Shown here in pieces: positions 1-8,110 of a DNA stretch of 38,228 nucleotides. Location: positions 1-38,228 of the forward strand of contig CAZWCX010000072.1 of NCBI GenBank assembly GCA_964632945.1, written 5' to 3'. Position numbers and translations under genes: made by a program. How positions within the stretch are numbered: position 1 is the stretch's first letter; each line of letters begins with the position of its first letter. The DNA is from CAZWCX01 sp964632945 (lineage in GTDB: Bacteria > Planctomycetota > MHYJ01 > WSZJ01 > CAZWCX01). The notes under the pieces were generated by a model. The model saw only the letters and a list, made by a program, of their open reading frames with translations, was not told the DNA's origin and made no database searches.

Positions 1-718
<718 letters not shown>

Positions 719-749
719 TGCGTCTGCTCCCGGGGCTTGAAGGGCCGCC

Positions 750-778
750 ATGGTAGCAGAGCAGGGAGGGTGCATCAA
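750..778 (-). promoter_or_regulatory. Candidate sigma70-type promoter for lysS
   Basis: Read on the minus strand, TTGATG (778-773) is separated by 17 bases from TACCAT (755-750). The -35 matches the consensus at four positions and the -10 at four, with ideal spacing. Transcription would start near 743, giving a leader of about 25 bases before the lysS ATG. Found by eye, not tested. Confidence 0.5.
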
Positions 779-890
779 GGTCTGGGTGCGACGCCCCCCT
801 CGAGCCGGGAGCCCTCCGGGCTGCTCGGATCGTCCGATTCCGCCCCCGCCGGGCGTTCCAGAGGTCTCCACGGGAGGGATGGCCCGGGGA

Positions 891-1175
891 TCATTCGGTC
901 CGGGGCCCCATCGATTGGATGCGCTCCTTCGCGTCATCGACTTCATGAACGTGCAGGCCGAAGTGCCCCCCCACCTTCACCGCCTCCCCCCGCGCGATCG
1001 TCCGCTCGTGGACGCGCAGCTGGAGCATCTCCTCCACCCGCGTTTCGAACGTCAGCAACGTGCCGATCCGGAACTCGAGCACCTCGCCCAGGTTCACGAT
1101 CTTCTCGGCGACCACGACGGAGAGCGGCAAGTCGATCTGGAGCAGGCGCTCGACCGGATTCGATTCATCCGGCAT
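891..1175 (-). CDS. fliN: Flagellar motor switch protein FliN (minimal SpoA-domain form)
   Basis: FliN forms the base of the flagellar C-ring with FliM and helps switch rotation direction and sort export cargo. The 94 residues are almost only a SpoA/surface-presentation-of-antigens domain: the IDLPLSVVVAEKIVNLGEVLEF segment, then a central strand and VGGHFGLHVHEV near the end, a typical FliN C-terminal pattern. It is shorter than the E. coli protein (about 137 residues) because the variable N-terminal extension is nearly absent. It lies 98 bases downstream of fliM on the same strand, which supports FliN rather than a type III secretion homologue. A purine-rich AAGGGGGG precedes the ATG at 1175. 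No fliP, fliQ or fliR follows; lysS does, so this is an isolated switch operon rather than part of a large flagellar cluster. Confidence 0.85.
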   Translation of the reverse strand: MPDESNPVERLLQIDLPLSVVVAEKIVNLGEVLEFRIGTLLTFETRVEEMLQLRVHERTIARGEAVKVGGHFGLHVHEVDDAKERIQSMGPRTE

Positions 1176-1273
1176 GGGAGCCCCCCTTCACGGTCCGGCG
1201 GACGCGCCCCGTCCTTCGCGCCTCCGCCGATCGGCCCCCGCCCCCGCAACACGCCCGGGCAGGGGCGAGACAA

Positions 1274-2287
1274 TCACACATGGTCGGTCGACAAACACTG
1301 ACCCTGTATCTGGGCCGAGCGCTTGCCGCGCAGAACGCCGGGCCGGATCCAAAACTTGGGCTTCTCCTCGACGTACAGGAGTCCGTGGGCCGTCGCCGGA
1401 CGATCGGTCGTCACGATGTCCCCCGGTTCCAGGTGCAGTACGTCGCTCAGGCGCAGGGTGGTCTCCACCAGGAGCACGCGGGCATCCAGGTCGACGAGGC
1501 CGAGTCCCGCGTGCAACGTGGCGCGCTCCTCCGGGTCGATCTCCCGCCGTTCCCGGCCGAAGCCGACATGCCGGGTCAGGTCGGGCATCAGCGGCTCAAT
1601 CGACACGAACGGGATGCAGAGGTTCATCCGGCCCGCGCGGTCCGCGATCGTCACCTGGAACGACATCAGCACGACCGGTTCGTTGGCGGAATGCAACTGC
1701 ACCAGCTGAGGGTTGGATTCCGTCCCGGACAGGGAGAGATCCATCGGCCGCACCGGCGACCAGACCCGCTCCATTTCCGCAATCGCCCGCGCCACCACGT
1801 CGCGGACGATCGGCATCTCCAACTCGGTGAGCGGCCGCTCCGGAACCTGGGGCCCGACGTCCGACGCTCCGAGCAGGAGTTCGATGAGCGGGAAGGCGAT
1901 CGTCGGATGGATTTCCAGGATCCATCCCCCCACCAGACCCTGGCAGGTCAGGATGTTGAAACAGGTGGGGTTGGGCAGCGAGAGGATGAATTCGGAGTAG
2001 GTCAGCTGGTCGATCGTCTCCAGCCGGATCTCGACGATGTGCCGCAACCGACCGGAGAGGGTCGCCCCCAGCGTGCGCGCGAACGCCTCGTGCAGGACTT
2101 CGAGCGCGCGCAACTGTTCCTTGGAGACCGGCTCGGGCCGGCGGAAGTCATAGGCGGAGGGGGCGCGCCCCGCGCGGGCCGCGCGCCCCGCAGCCGGGGC
2201 GGCCGGCTCGACCGGAAGATCGATCTCCCCGCCCTCAACCGCTGCCAGGAGGGCGTCCACCTCGTTCTGGTCGAGCACGTCACCCAT
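1274..2287 (-). CDS. fliM: Flagellar motor switch protein FliM
   Basis: FliM is the C-ring component that binds phosphorylated CheY and reverses or stops the motor. The 337-residue protein has the usual layout. An N-terminal CheY-binding peptide (VLDQNEVDALLAAV, residues 4-17) is followed by an Ala/Pro/Arg-rich linker to about residue 50. The middle CheC-like domain (LRALEVLHEAFARTLGATLS through LTELEMPIVRDVV) contains an LPNPTCFNILTCQG stretch similar to the family's FxPxxxxxxF area. A C-terminal SpoA domain ends near KPKFWIRPGVLRGKRSAQI. Length is normal for FliM. The ATG at 2287 lies seven bases after the stop of the upstream FtsB-like gene, so the two are almost certainly co-transcribed. 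The intact CheY-binding peptide implies chemotactic control, although no cheA or cheY is seen nearby. Confidence 0.95.
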   Translation of the reverse strand: MGDVLDQNEVDALLAAVEGGEIDLPVEPAAPAAGRAARAGRAPSAYDFRRPEPVSKEQLRALEVLHEAFARTLGATLSGRLRHIVEIRLETIDQLTYSEFILSLPNPTCFNILTCQGLVGGWILEIHPTIAFPLIELLLGASDVGPQVPERPLTELEMPIVRDVVARAIAEMERVWSPVRPMDLSLSGTESNPQLVQLHSANEPVVLMSFQVTIADRAGRMNLCIPFVSIEPLMPDLTRHVGFGRERREIDPEERATLHAGLGLVDLDARVLLVETTLRLSDVLHLEPGDIVTTDRPATAHGLLYVEEKPKFWIRPGVLRGKRSAQIQGQCLSTDHV

Positions 2288-2294
2288 GCGCGCG

Positions 2295-2624
2295 TCACTC
2301 CTCGCGGATCACCCGCTCGCCGGCCCGGACCATGCGCAGGTCGCGCCGCAGGATCCGCTCCACGTAGACGGGGTCCGACGCCAGCGCCGCCTTCTCCCTG
2401 CGCAGGGCCGCGTTGAGCGATTCCATCTCCTGGATCTGCCGGTCGAGTTCGGCAATCGTCCGGTCCAGTTCCCGATTCTTGTTGTACGCCGAGATGCCCG
2501 TGACGATCAAGAAGACAAGCGCCACGACGCAAACCAGAATCCACAGCAGGAGCCCCCCGGCCTCGAACGCCTCCCACATCCGGCTGAACCCGCTCCTTCG
2601 CATCACATGCAACGGCGCGCGCAT
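2295..2624 (-). CDS. FtsB/DivIC-like septum formation initiator protein
   Basis: A small bitopic inner-membrane protein of 109 residues. After a short basic N-terminus there is one transmembrane segment (about 22-42, GGLLLWILVCVVALVFLIVTG). A periplasmic coiled coil follows (about 45-78, ELDRTIAELDRQIQEMESLNAALRREKAAL in shorter pieces), then the conserved tail DPVYVERILRRDLRMVRAGE, which matches the A-R-x-x-L-x-M-V-x-x-G-E signature of FtsB/DivIC. In the family such proteins bridge FtsL and FtsQ in the divisome. I chose the ATG at 2624 because AGGAGG sits at 2634-2629, four bases before it; a longer start would add unsupported sequence. It is the first gene of an operon with fliM and fliN, an uncommon partner set. 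Confidence 0.8.
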   Translation of the reverse strand: MRAPLHVMRRSGFSRMWEAFEAGGLLLWILVCVVALVFLIVTGISAYNKNRELDRTIAELDRQIQEMESLNAALRREKAALASDPVYVERILRRDLRMVRAGERVIREE

Positions 2625-2700
2625 GTCCCCTCCTCGCCTATGGTCCACACCTGCCTCCCGAATCCACCCGATCCCCGCACCGCGGTCGAATCGGCATGCC

Positions 2701-2730
2701 TTGACAATGCACACCCGCCGGCGCTATAAG
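2701..2730 (+). promoter_or_regulatory. Strong sigma70-type promoter for the pssA operon
   Basis: TTGACA (2701-2706), a perfect -35, is followed after 18 bases by TATAAG (2725-2730), one mismatch from the -10 consensus. It is the best promoter visible in the window. Start of transcription is expected near 2737, leaving a leader of about 90 bases before the pssA ATG at 2829. It sits in the divergent gap between the FtsB-like/fliM/fliN operon and pssA. Confidence 0.7.
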
Positions 2731-2828
2731 GTCCCGCAGTGCCTGGACCGGCCGGAGGGGGCGCACCCCTCATCGTTATCGGCAGATCGGCCGGAAACGT
2801 TCACGCGCGTTCCGACGAGGATCGCTGA

Positions 2829-3713
2829 ATGAGACTGAAGACGCGGGAGCGGCTGATGGGGATCCGCAAGCGGCTCGTCCATCGCGTGGCCATCCTCCCC
2901 ACGCTTCTGACCCTGGGCAATCTCCTGTCCGGGTTCGGCGCGATCGTCTATTCGGCCCGATTCCAGTTCGAATCGGCCGCCTGGATGATCTTCCTCGCCA
3001 TGCTGTTCGACTCTCTGGACGGCAAGGTCGCCCGCCTGACCAAGGCGGCGACGCACTTCGGCGGCGAACTCGATTCCCTCTGCGACGTGGTCAGCTTCGG
3101 GGTCGCCCCGGCCTTCCTCGCCTTTACCTTGATGTGTCACCCCGTGCCCATCCTGCCGGGAAAGTTCGTCTGGCTGGTCTGCGCGCTCTATGCCGTCTGC
3201 GCCGCCCTGCGGCTGGCCCGCTTCAACGTGGAAAACGCCCCGGAGGATTCCGCCCATCAGAAGTTCAAGGGGCTCCCCTCTCCGGCGGCGGCCGGCGTGG
3301 TCTCCTCCGCGATCCTCTTCTATCTGAGCTTCCTGGACTCCGAGGCCCTCGCCTCGAGCAGCCATGTCCTCCCTCGCCTGCTCCCCTACCTCGTGCTCCT
3401 CGCCGGGCTCATGATGGTCAGCCAGGTGAGCTACTCGCACGTGGTCAACCGGCTCTTCCGCGGCCGGCGGCCGTTCACCACCCTGGTGGAGGTCGTCCTG
3501 GTCGCGGTCCTGATTGCGCTCAAGCCGGAGATCACTCTCTTCGTGGGGTTCATGGTCTACTTCCTGACCGGACCGGTTCGGCACGCCTGGCGGCTGGTCT
3601 ACCCGCTCCCGGCCGCGGAGTCGCCTCCGGCTCCCCCGGCGGTGCCCGACCCGCCGCCGCCCGCCGCCCCGGAGGGCGAACCCCGTCCGGATGGCAAGCC
3701 GGAGATCCCTTGA
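2829..3713 (+). CDS. pssA: CDP-diacylglycerol-serine O-phosphatidyltransferase
   Basis: Makes phosphatidylserine from CDP-diacylglycerol and serine at the inner membrane, the first step to phosphatidylethanolamine. The CDP-alcohol phosphotransferase signature is present at about residues 65-87: DGKVARLTKAATHFGGELDSLCD, i.e. D-G-x2-A-R-x8-G-x3-D-x3-D, with all the metal-binding aspartates. Several hydrophobic segments follow, as in the integral-membrane (Bacillus-type) enzyme. The last ~40 residues are a Pro-rich tail (PPAPPAVPDPPPPAAPEG) beyond the catalytic domain. The start could be the ATG at 2829 (AGGA eight bases upstream) or the in-frame ATG at 2856 (GGGAG six bases upstream); the core begins after both. 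It heads the operon and overlaps folK by TTGA. PgsA and other CDP-alcohol enzymes share the signature, but the N-terminal ILPTLLTLGNLLSGFGAI is PssA-like. Confidence 0.88.
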   Translation: MRLKTRERLMGIRKRLVHRVAILPTLLTLGNLLSGFGAIVYSARFQFESAAWMIFLAMLFDSLDGKVARLTKAATHFGGELDSLCDVVSFGVAPAFLAFTLMCHPVPILPGKFVWLVCALYAVCAALRLARFNVENAPEDSAHQKFKGLPSPAAAGVVSSAILFYLSFLDSEALASSSHVLPRLLPYLVLLAGLMMVSQVSYSHVVNRLFRGRRPFTTLVEVVLVAVLIALKPEITLFVGFMVYFLTGPVRHAWRLVYPLPAAESPPAPPAVPDPPPPAAPEGEPRPDGKPEIP

Positions 3714-4177
3714 CCACCGCGTATGTCGGACTCGGGAGCAACCTCGGGGATCGCGAGGGCAACCTCCGCCGCGCGCTGGATCGCCTGGCGGCCGAACCGG
3801 GACTCCGTGTGGTCGAAGTCTCCCGTTTCGTCGAAACCGCTCCGGTCGGCGGGCCGGCCCAACCCCGGTACCTCAACGGGGTGTGCGCCGTGGAGACGGA
3901 AGCCCCGCCCCGGGCCCTCCTCGACCGCCTCCTTGCCCTCGAACGCGAACTCGGCCGGGTGCGCGGGGAGCGCTGGGGCCCGCGCGTGATCGACCTGGAC
4001 CTGCTGTTCTGGGGAGATCGCGTCATCGCCGAGGCCGACCTCGTGATCCCCCATCCCCGCGCGCACGAGCGCGCGTTCGTGCTCGAACCGTTGTGCGAGA
4101 TCGCGCCCGACCTGGTGCACCCGACGCTCGGGCGCACGGTGCGCTCGCTGTACGAGGAGCGGACCCGCACCCCATGA
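3710..4177 (+). CDS. folK: 6-hydroxymethyl-7,8-dihydropterin pyrophosphokinase (HPPK)
   Basis: Transfers pyrophosphate from ATP to 6-hydroxymethyl-dihydropterin in folate synthesis. The 155 residues include the N-terminal VGLGSNLGDREGNL, the central magnesium-binding segment RVIDLDLLFWG (R-x-x-D-L-D-L-L) and the C-terminal PHPRAHERAFVLEPL, all HPPK hallmarks, and the length is normal. The start is an unusual TTG at 3710-3712 that overlaps the pssA stop in TTGA. This is the only start placed just before the conserved T-T-A-Y-V-G-L-G-S, so translational coupling to pssA is likely. The 3' end overlaps panC through ATGA (4174-4177). No folP or folB is adjacent. Confidence 0.93.
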   Translation: MTTAYVGLGSNLGDREGNLRRALDRLAAEPGLRVVEVSRFVETAPVGGPAQPRYLNGVCAVETEAPPRALLDRLLALERELGRVRGERWGPRVIDLDLLFWGDRVIAEADLVIPHPRAHERAFVLEPLCEIAPDLVHPTLGRTVRSLYEERTRTP

Positions 4178-5016
4178 AGATCATCCGCACGCCCCGCGCC
4201 ATGACGGCGGCGATGACCGCGCTGCAGCGCCGCGGCCGATCCGTCGGCTTCGTCCCCACGATGGGCGCCCTCCATGACGGGCATCTCAGCTTGGTGCGCG
4301 CCGCGCGCAAGCGCGCGTCGGACGTGGCCGTGAGCATTTTCGTCAATCCCACCCAATTCGGCCCCCGGGAGGACCTGGCGAAGTACCCGCGCCCGTTCGC
4401 CCGGGACTGCCGCCTCTTGCGCGAGGCCGGGGTCCGGTACCTGTACGCCCCCCCGCCCGGGGCGGTCTACCCGGCCGGCCACGAGACCTACGTCGTCCAG
4501 GAGCGCCTGCCCGCAAGGCTGTGCGGCGCGGTCCGGCCGGGGCATTTCCGCGGCGTCCTCACCGTCGTCCTCAAGCTGTTCCAGGTCGTTCGCCCCGACC
4601 TCGCCTTCTTTGGGCAAAAAGACTACCAGCAATCGGTCGTCATCCGGCGCATGGTGAAGGACCTCGATCTGCCCGTGAAGGTCGTCGTCTGCCCCATCGT
4701 CCGCGAGCCGGACGGGCTGGCCATGTCCTCGCGCAACGTGTACCTGTCCGCGGAGGAACGCGCCCAGGCGCCGACCCTGCACGCGGCCCTGCGCCTCGGA
4801 CGCGCCGCGATCCGCGCCGGCGAGCGCTCCCCGCGGAAGGTCCTGGGCGCGATGCGCGCCATCCTCGCGGCGATCCCAGGGGCCTCGATCGACTACGTCT
4901 CGGCCGTGCATCCGGACACCCTGGAGGACGTGCGCACCCTGCGCCCGCCGCTCGTTCTCCTGGTCGCCGTGCGGATCGGACGCACGCGGCTGATCGACAA
5001 CTGGATCGTCCGGTAG
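4174..5016 (+). CDS. panC: Pantothenate synthetase
   Basis: Condenses pantoate and beta-alanine with ATP to give pantothenate, the precursor of coenzyme A. The 280-residue protein shows the nucleotidyltransferase HxGH motif in TMGALHDGHLSLV (about residues 29-41), the FVNPTQFGPREDLAKYPR pantoate-binding stretch, FFGQKDYQQ and the KMSKS-equivalent DGLAMSSRNVYL. All match the family, and the length is typical (about 280). The ATG overlaps the folK stop (ATGA), indicating coupling. The C-terminus ends in RLIDNWIV, as in many bacterial PanC proteins. panB and panD are not in the window. Confidence 0.96.
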   Translation: MKIIRTPRAMTAAMTALQRRGRSVGFVPTMGALHDGHLSLVRAARKRASDVAVSIFVNPTQFGPREDLAKYPRPFARDCRLLREAGVRYLYAPPPGAVYPAGHETYVVQERLPARLCGAVRPGHFRGVLTVVLKLFQVVRPDLAFFGQKDYQQSVVIRRMVKDLDLPVKVVVCPIVREPDGLAMSSRNVYLSAEERAQAPTLHAALRLGRAAIRAGERSPRKVLGAMRAILAAIPGASIDYVSAVHPDTLEDVRTLRPPLVLLVAVRIGRTRLIDNWIVR

Positions 5017-5027
5017 CCGGGGGGGCC

Positions 5028-5933
5028 ATGCGCATCGAATCGCACGCGTCGAGGGTGGTCGTGCACGCGCCGGCGAAGCTGAACCTCTTTCTCGAGGTGC
5101 TGCGCAAGCGCGAAGACGGGTTCCACGAACTGGACACCGTGATGGTGGAAACCGACCTTTGCGACCGCCTCACGCTCGAGCCGGCCGACCGGCTGACGCT
5201 GGAGTGTCCGGGCAGCACGCTCTCGCCGGGGGAGGACAACCTGGTGATGCGCGCGGCGCGATTGCTGGCGGAATCCACCCGGCCGGGGGCGGGCGCACGG
5301 ATGGTGCTGGAGAAGCGCGTGCCGATGGGCGCGGGCCTGGGCGGGGGGAGCGCCGACGCCGCGGCGGCGTTGGCGGGCCTGAGCGCCCTCTGGTTCGGCG
5401 CAGGCGGCGGGCCGAACCGGCCCGCCGCACCCGCGCGCGACGAACTCTCCGCCCTGGCGTCCCGGCTCGGTTCCGACATCTCCTTCTTCCTGTGGGGCGG
5501 CGCCTGTCGTTGCACGGGCCGCGGTGAAATCGTGGCCCCCGTGCCCGCGCGTCCGCTTCACGCGGTGCTCGTCTATCCGGGGATCCACGTCCCGACGCCG
5601 GCCGTCTACCGCGGAGGCCGGATCGATCTGTCCGGCCCGCGCCGCGATGCCGGGGAGTGCCTCCGCGCCCTCGCCGGCGGCGACCCGGAAGAGATCGGCC
5701 GAACCCTCTTCAATCGCCTCGAAGGCGTCGTCTTCGCCGAGTTCCCCGCGGTCGCCCGCGCCGCGGAGACGCTGGCGGGGTCGGGGGCGCTCGCCGTGCG
5801 CATGTCCGGCAGCGGGTCCGCCGTGTTCGCGCTGACGCGCGGCCCGGACCACGCCGCCGCCCTCGCCGACGCCGCCCGGTCCGCCGGGCTCGGCGAAGCG
5901 CACGCGGTCCGGACCGCGACCGGTCGGGCCTGA
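5028..5933 (+). CDS. ispE: 4-diphosphocytidyl-2-C-methyl-D-erythritol kinase
   Basis: Phosphorylates CDP-methylerythritol in the MEP pathway to isopentenyl diphosphate. The 301 residues form a GHMP kinase. The substrate-binding AKLNLFLEVLRKREDGFHEL is near the start (residues 14-33) and the ATP loop is VPMGAGLGGGSADAAAAL (about 104-121). A SRLGSDISFFLWGGACRCTGRGE segment is typical of IspE, and a C-terminal MSGSGSAVFAL glycine motif is present. The ATG follows panC by 11 bases. It is the last gene of the pssA-folK-panC-ispE operon, which mixes unrelated cofactor and lipid pathways, so co-regulation with general growth is more likely than pathway-specific control. Confidence 0.95.
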   Translation: MRIESHASRVVVHAPAKLNLFLEVLRKREDGFHELDTVMVETDLCDRLTLEPADRLTLECPGSTLSPGEDNLVMRAARLLAESTRPGAGARMVLEKRVPMGAGLGGGSADAAAALAGLSALWFGAGGGPNRPAAPARDELSALASRLGSDISFFLWGGACRCTGRGEIVAPVPARPLHAVLVYPGIHVPTPAVYRGGRIDLSGPRRDAGECLRALAGGDPEEIGRTLFNRLEGVVFAEFPAVARAAETLAGSGALAVRMSGSGSAVFALTRGPDHAAALADAARSAGLGEAHAVRTATGRA

Positions 5934-6059
5934 TCCGGTCGCCCCTCCCGGGGTCGACAGTATCCCTCTGCCCTCGCGCCGAATCAGGCTACCATGCGTC
6001 CCGTCGTCCGCGCCATCGGACCGGCCGCGCCGGAACCCGGGCAACCTTGGAGGCAACCC

Positions 6060-6287
6060 ATGCCGCGACTTGCCGTGGTCCTGCTTCTCCTGATCGCCCC
6101 CGCCGCCGCCCTCGCCCACGACGGCGACGCCGCCGAGATCGCCGCGACCGGCGGCCTGGTCGGCGTCACGCCCATGCCGACGGCGTCCTCCGACGGCAAC
6201 GCCGAGGGCACGTTGCAGCCGGCCGTCCCCCTCCCCCGCCCGCAGCCCTGCCTGCAAGGCTTGATTCCCCCCGCCCGACGGGGGTAG
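6060..6287 (+). CDS. Small secreted protein of unknown function
   Basis: A 75-residue product with a clear signal peptide: basic start, a hydrophobic stretch LAVVLLLLIAPAAALA (about residues 4-19) and an AxA-type cleavage site before HDGDAAEI. The mature part would be only about 55 residues, with DGDAAEIAATGG, a Pro-rich stretch (PAVPLPRPQP) and a single Cys. I chose the ATG at 6060 because GGAGG ends six bases before it and the signal peptide begins there; the in-frame ATG at 5994 would add a poor N-terminus. I do not recognise a family. It precedes the hydantoinase gene, whose promoter-like element overlaps its 3' end, so the two may be separate units. Confidence 0.55.
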   Translation: MPRLAVVLLLLIAPAAALAHDGDAAEIAATGGLVGVTPMPTASSDGNAEGTLQPAVPLPRPQPCLQGLIPPARRG

Positions 6288-6290
6288 CAT
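6261..6290 (+). promoter_or_regulatory. Candidate promoter for the hydantoinase gene
   Basis: TTGATT (6261-6266) and TAGCAT (6285-6290) are separated by 18 bases, each matching the consensus at four positions. The -35 lies inside the end of the small secreted gene. Transcription would start about 40 bases before the GTG at 6336. Confidence 0.4.
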
Positions 6291-6335
6291 GGCCCCCGGT
6301 CCTGATCCACCGCGGTTCGGCAGGGAGGTGCGCTC

Positions 6336-7718
6336 GTGTCACTTCTGATCAAGGGCGGCCGCATCGTCACGGCCAGCGAAAACTACGTCGCCGACATCTT
6401 CTGCGAAGGGGAACAGATCACGCGCATCGGCCAGGGCCTCGACGCCCCGCCCGGCGCCACCGTCGTCGACGCCCGCGGAAAATACGTCTTCCCCGGGTTC
6501 ATCGACCCGCACGTCCACATCTACCTGCCGTTCATGGGCACCTACGCGAAGGACGACTACGAAAGCGCCAGCAAGGCGGCCCTCGTCGGCGGCACCACCG
6601 TCCTGATCGAGATGATCTGCCAGTCCCGCGCCGAACAACCGCTCGCCCAGGGGTTCGAGCTCTGGAAAGGGAAGGCGGACGGCAAGAGCGCCTGCGACTT
6701 CACCTTCCACCAGGCCGTCACGCGCCTCGACAAGGATACCGAAGGCCAGTTGACCGAGATCGTCAAGGCCGGCGTCGCGTCGTTCAAGGTCTTCCTCGCC
6801 TACAAGGGAGCGTTCGGCATTCCGGACGAAGAGCTCTACCACACCATGCGCCTGGCCAAGAAGCTCGGCGTCATCGTCACCGCCCACTGCGAAAACGCCG
6901 ACCTGGTCCTGGAACTGCAGAAGAAGCTCCTGGCCGAGGGGAAGACCGGACCCGAGTACCACTACTGGAGCCGCCCGCCCCGCGTCGAGGCGGAAGGCGT
7001 GCACCACCTCCTCTCGTTCGCCGAGGCCCACGGCACGCACGTCTACACCGTGCATACGTCCTGCGAGGAGGCCCTCGACGAAGCCGTGCGCGGGATGCAG
7101 CGCGGCGTGAACGTCTGGGTCGAGACCCTGATTCAATACCTCGTGCTCGACAAGTCGTACGCCGAGAAGCCCGACTTCGAGGGGTCCAAGTTCGTCATGT
7201 CGCCCCCCCTGCGCGACAAGCGCAATCAGGAGGTGTACTGGAACGCGCTCCGACAGCGCATCGTCAGCACCGTCGCGACCGACCATGCGCCATTCGACTT
7301 CAAGGGACAGAAGGAGATGGGCCGCGGCGACTTCACCAGGATTCCCAACGGCATCCCGTCGCTCGAAGATCGGGTGAACCTGCTCTACACCCGCGGCGTG
7401 CTCGAGGGGCGCATCGACCTCAACACGTTCGTCGACTGCGCCAGCACGCAGGCGGCCCGGCTCTTCGGCCTCTTTCCGCGCAAGGGGACGATCGGCATCG
7501 GCAGCGACGCCGACCTGGTCGTGTACGATCCCGACTATCGCGGCAAGATCTCGGCCAAGACCCATCTCCTCAACCTCGACTACAGCGCGTTCGAGGGCTG
7601 GGAGATCAAGGGCCGGCCGCACGTCGTGACCGTGCGCGGGGAGGTCGCCGCGCGCGACGGGGCGTTCGTCGGCAAGATCGGCCGGGGGAGATTCCTCAAG
7701 CGCGAGTGCACGCACTGA
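6336..7718 (+). CDS. Dihydropyrimidinase / D-hydantoinase
   Basis: A cytosolic amidohydrolase that opens the ring of dihydropyrimidines or 5-substituted hydantoins. The 460-residue protein has the full binuclear metal site at the positions expected for the family: H59 and H61 in DPHVH, the carboxylated lysine K151 in SFKVFLAYKG, H184 in TAHCEN, H240 in TVHTSC and D316 in ATDHAPF. The length matches known enzymes. The GTG start at 6336 has GGGAGG just upstream and begins the conserved LLIKGGRIVT strand. No dihydropyrimidine dehydrogenase or beta-ureidopropionase gene is adjacent, so whether it works in pyrimidine breakdown or on hydantoins cannot be read from context. Allantoinase and dihydroorotase are less likely because the active-site text is hydantoinase-like. 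Confidence 0.88.
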   Translation: MSLLIKGGRIVTASENYVADIFCEGEQITRIGQGLDAPPGATVVDARGKYVFPGFIDPHVHIYLPFMGTYAKDDYESASKAALVGGTTVLIEMICQSRAEQPLAQGFELWKGKADGKSACDFTFHQAVTRLDKDTEGQLTEIVKAGVASFKVFLAYKGAFGIPDEELYHTMRLAKKLGVIVTAHCENADLVLELQKKLLAEGKTGPEYHYWSRPPRVEAEGVHHLLSFAEAHGTHVYTVHTSCEEALDEAVRGMQRGVNVWVETLIQYLVLDKSYAEKPDFEGSKFVMSPPLRDKRNQEVYWNALRQRIVSTVATDHAPFDFKGQKEMGRGDFTRIPNGIPSLEDRVNLLYTRGVLEGRIDLNTFVDCASTQAARLFGLFPRKGTIGIGSDADLVVYDPDYRGKISAKTHLLNLDYSAFEGWEIKGRPHVVTVRGEVAARDGAFVGKIGRGRFLKRECTH

Positions 7719-7741
7719 GCGGAAAGCGCAATTCTTTCCGC
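7719..7741 (+). terminator. Hairpin just after the hydantoinase stop
   Basis: GCGGAAAG (7719-7726) and CTTTCCGC (7734-7741) are perfect inverted repeats around a 7-base loop, starting directly after the TGA. There is no U-tract behind it, so it is either a weak terminator or an RNA 3'-end stabiliser. Confidence 0.45.
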
Positions 7742-7830
7742 CCTCATGAGGAAGCAGAGACCGGGCGATCGGGGTGGGCCCCGGACTCCGGTCCGGGCGC
7801 AGGCTCGCGACCGACTCGCCCGGATCGCGG

Positions 7831-7856
7831 CCACCCGGCCGCAACGGCCGCCCCTA
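7831..7856. repeat. Possible REP-like GC-rich palindrome
   Basis: CGGCCG-CAA-CGGCCG (7836-7850), flanked by CCACC on the left and CCCCTAC on the right, forms a compact hairpin. Elements of the GTAGGGGCGGCCG type are, from memory, scattered as extragenic repeats in several GC-rich genomes. Only one copy is visible here, so its repeat nature is inferred. Confidence 0.3.
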
Positions 7857-8110
7857 CCTGGGATCCGTTTCGCATCGGCGGATGAGCTTCCTCTGCGCCG
7901 GTTCGAGGTTCCGTCGATCCCGGTATCCCAGGCCCTCCGCCCGCGGGATTCCCGCCCGCCGTCCGGATTGCCGCGATCCGGCATTCCGCAGCCGGCGGGG
8001 CTTGAATTTCTCCACGTTCCGGTCTACGATGGCTTCCATGGATCTCCGCGAACGCGAAAGCGACTCTTTTTTTTGCGGCGCGAGGTTCGGGTTTTGTTCG
8101 GGGGTGCGGT

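Larger units (their letters stand above)
7719..8110. other. Intergenic region between hydantoinase and polymerase-like gene
   Basis: About 390 bases without a convincing gene; the open frames here lack homology and start signals. It holds the 3' hairpin at 7719-7741, a 10-base palindrome CCTCATGAGG (7742-7751), a GC-rich palindromic element near 7831-7856 and a T8 tract at 8067-8074. It may contain transcription stop signals and the promoter of the downstream gene. Confidence 0.6.

Noticed and set aside
6336..7718. Hydantoinase plus DHOD-like gene as a pyrimidine degradation pathway
   Set aside because: They are 20 kb apart, on opposite strands, and the DHOD-like protein pairs with PFOR; no beta-ureidopropionase is present.
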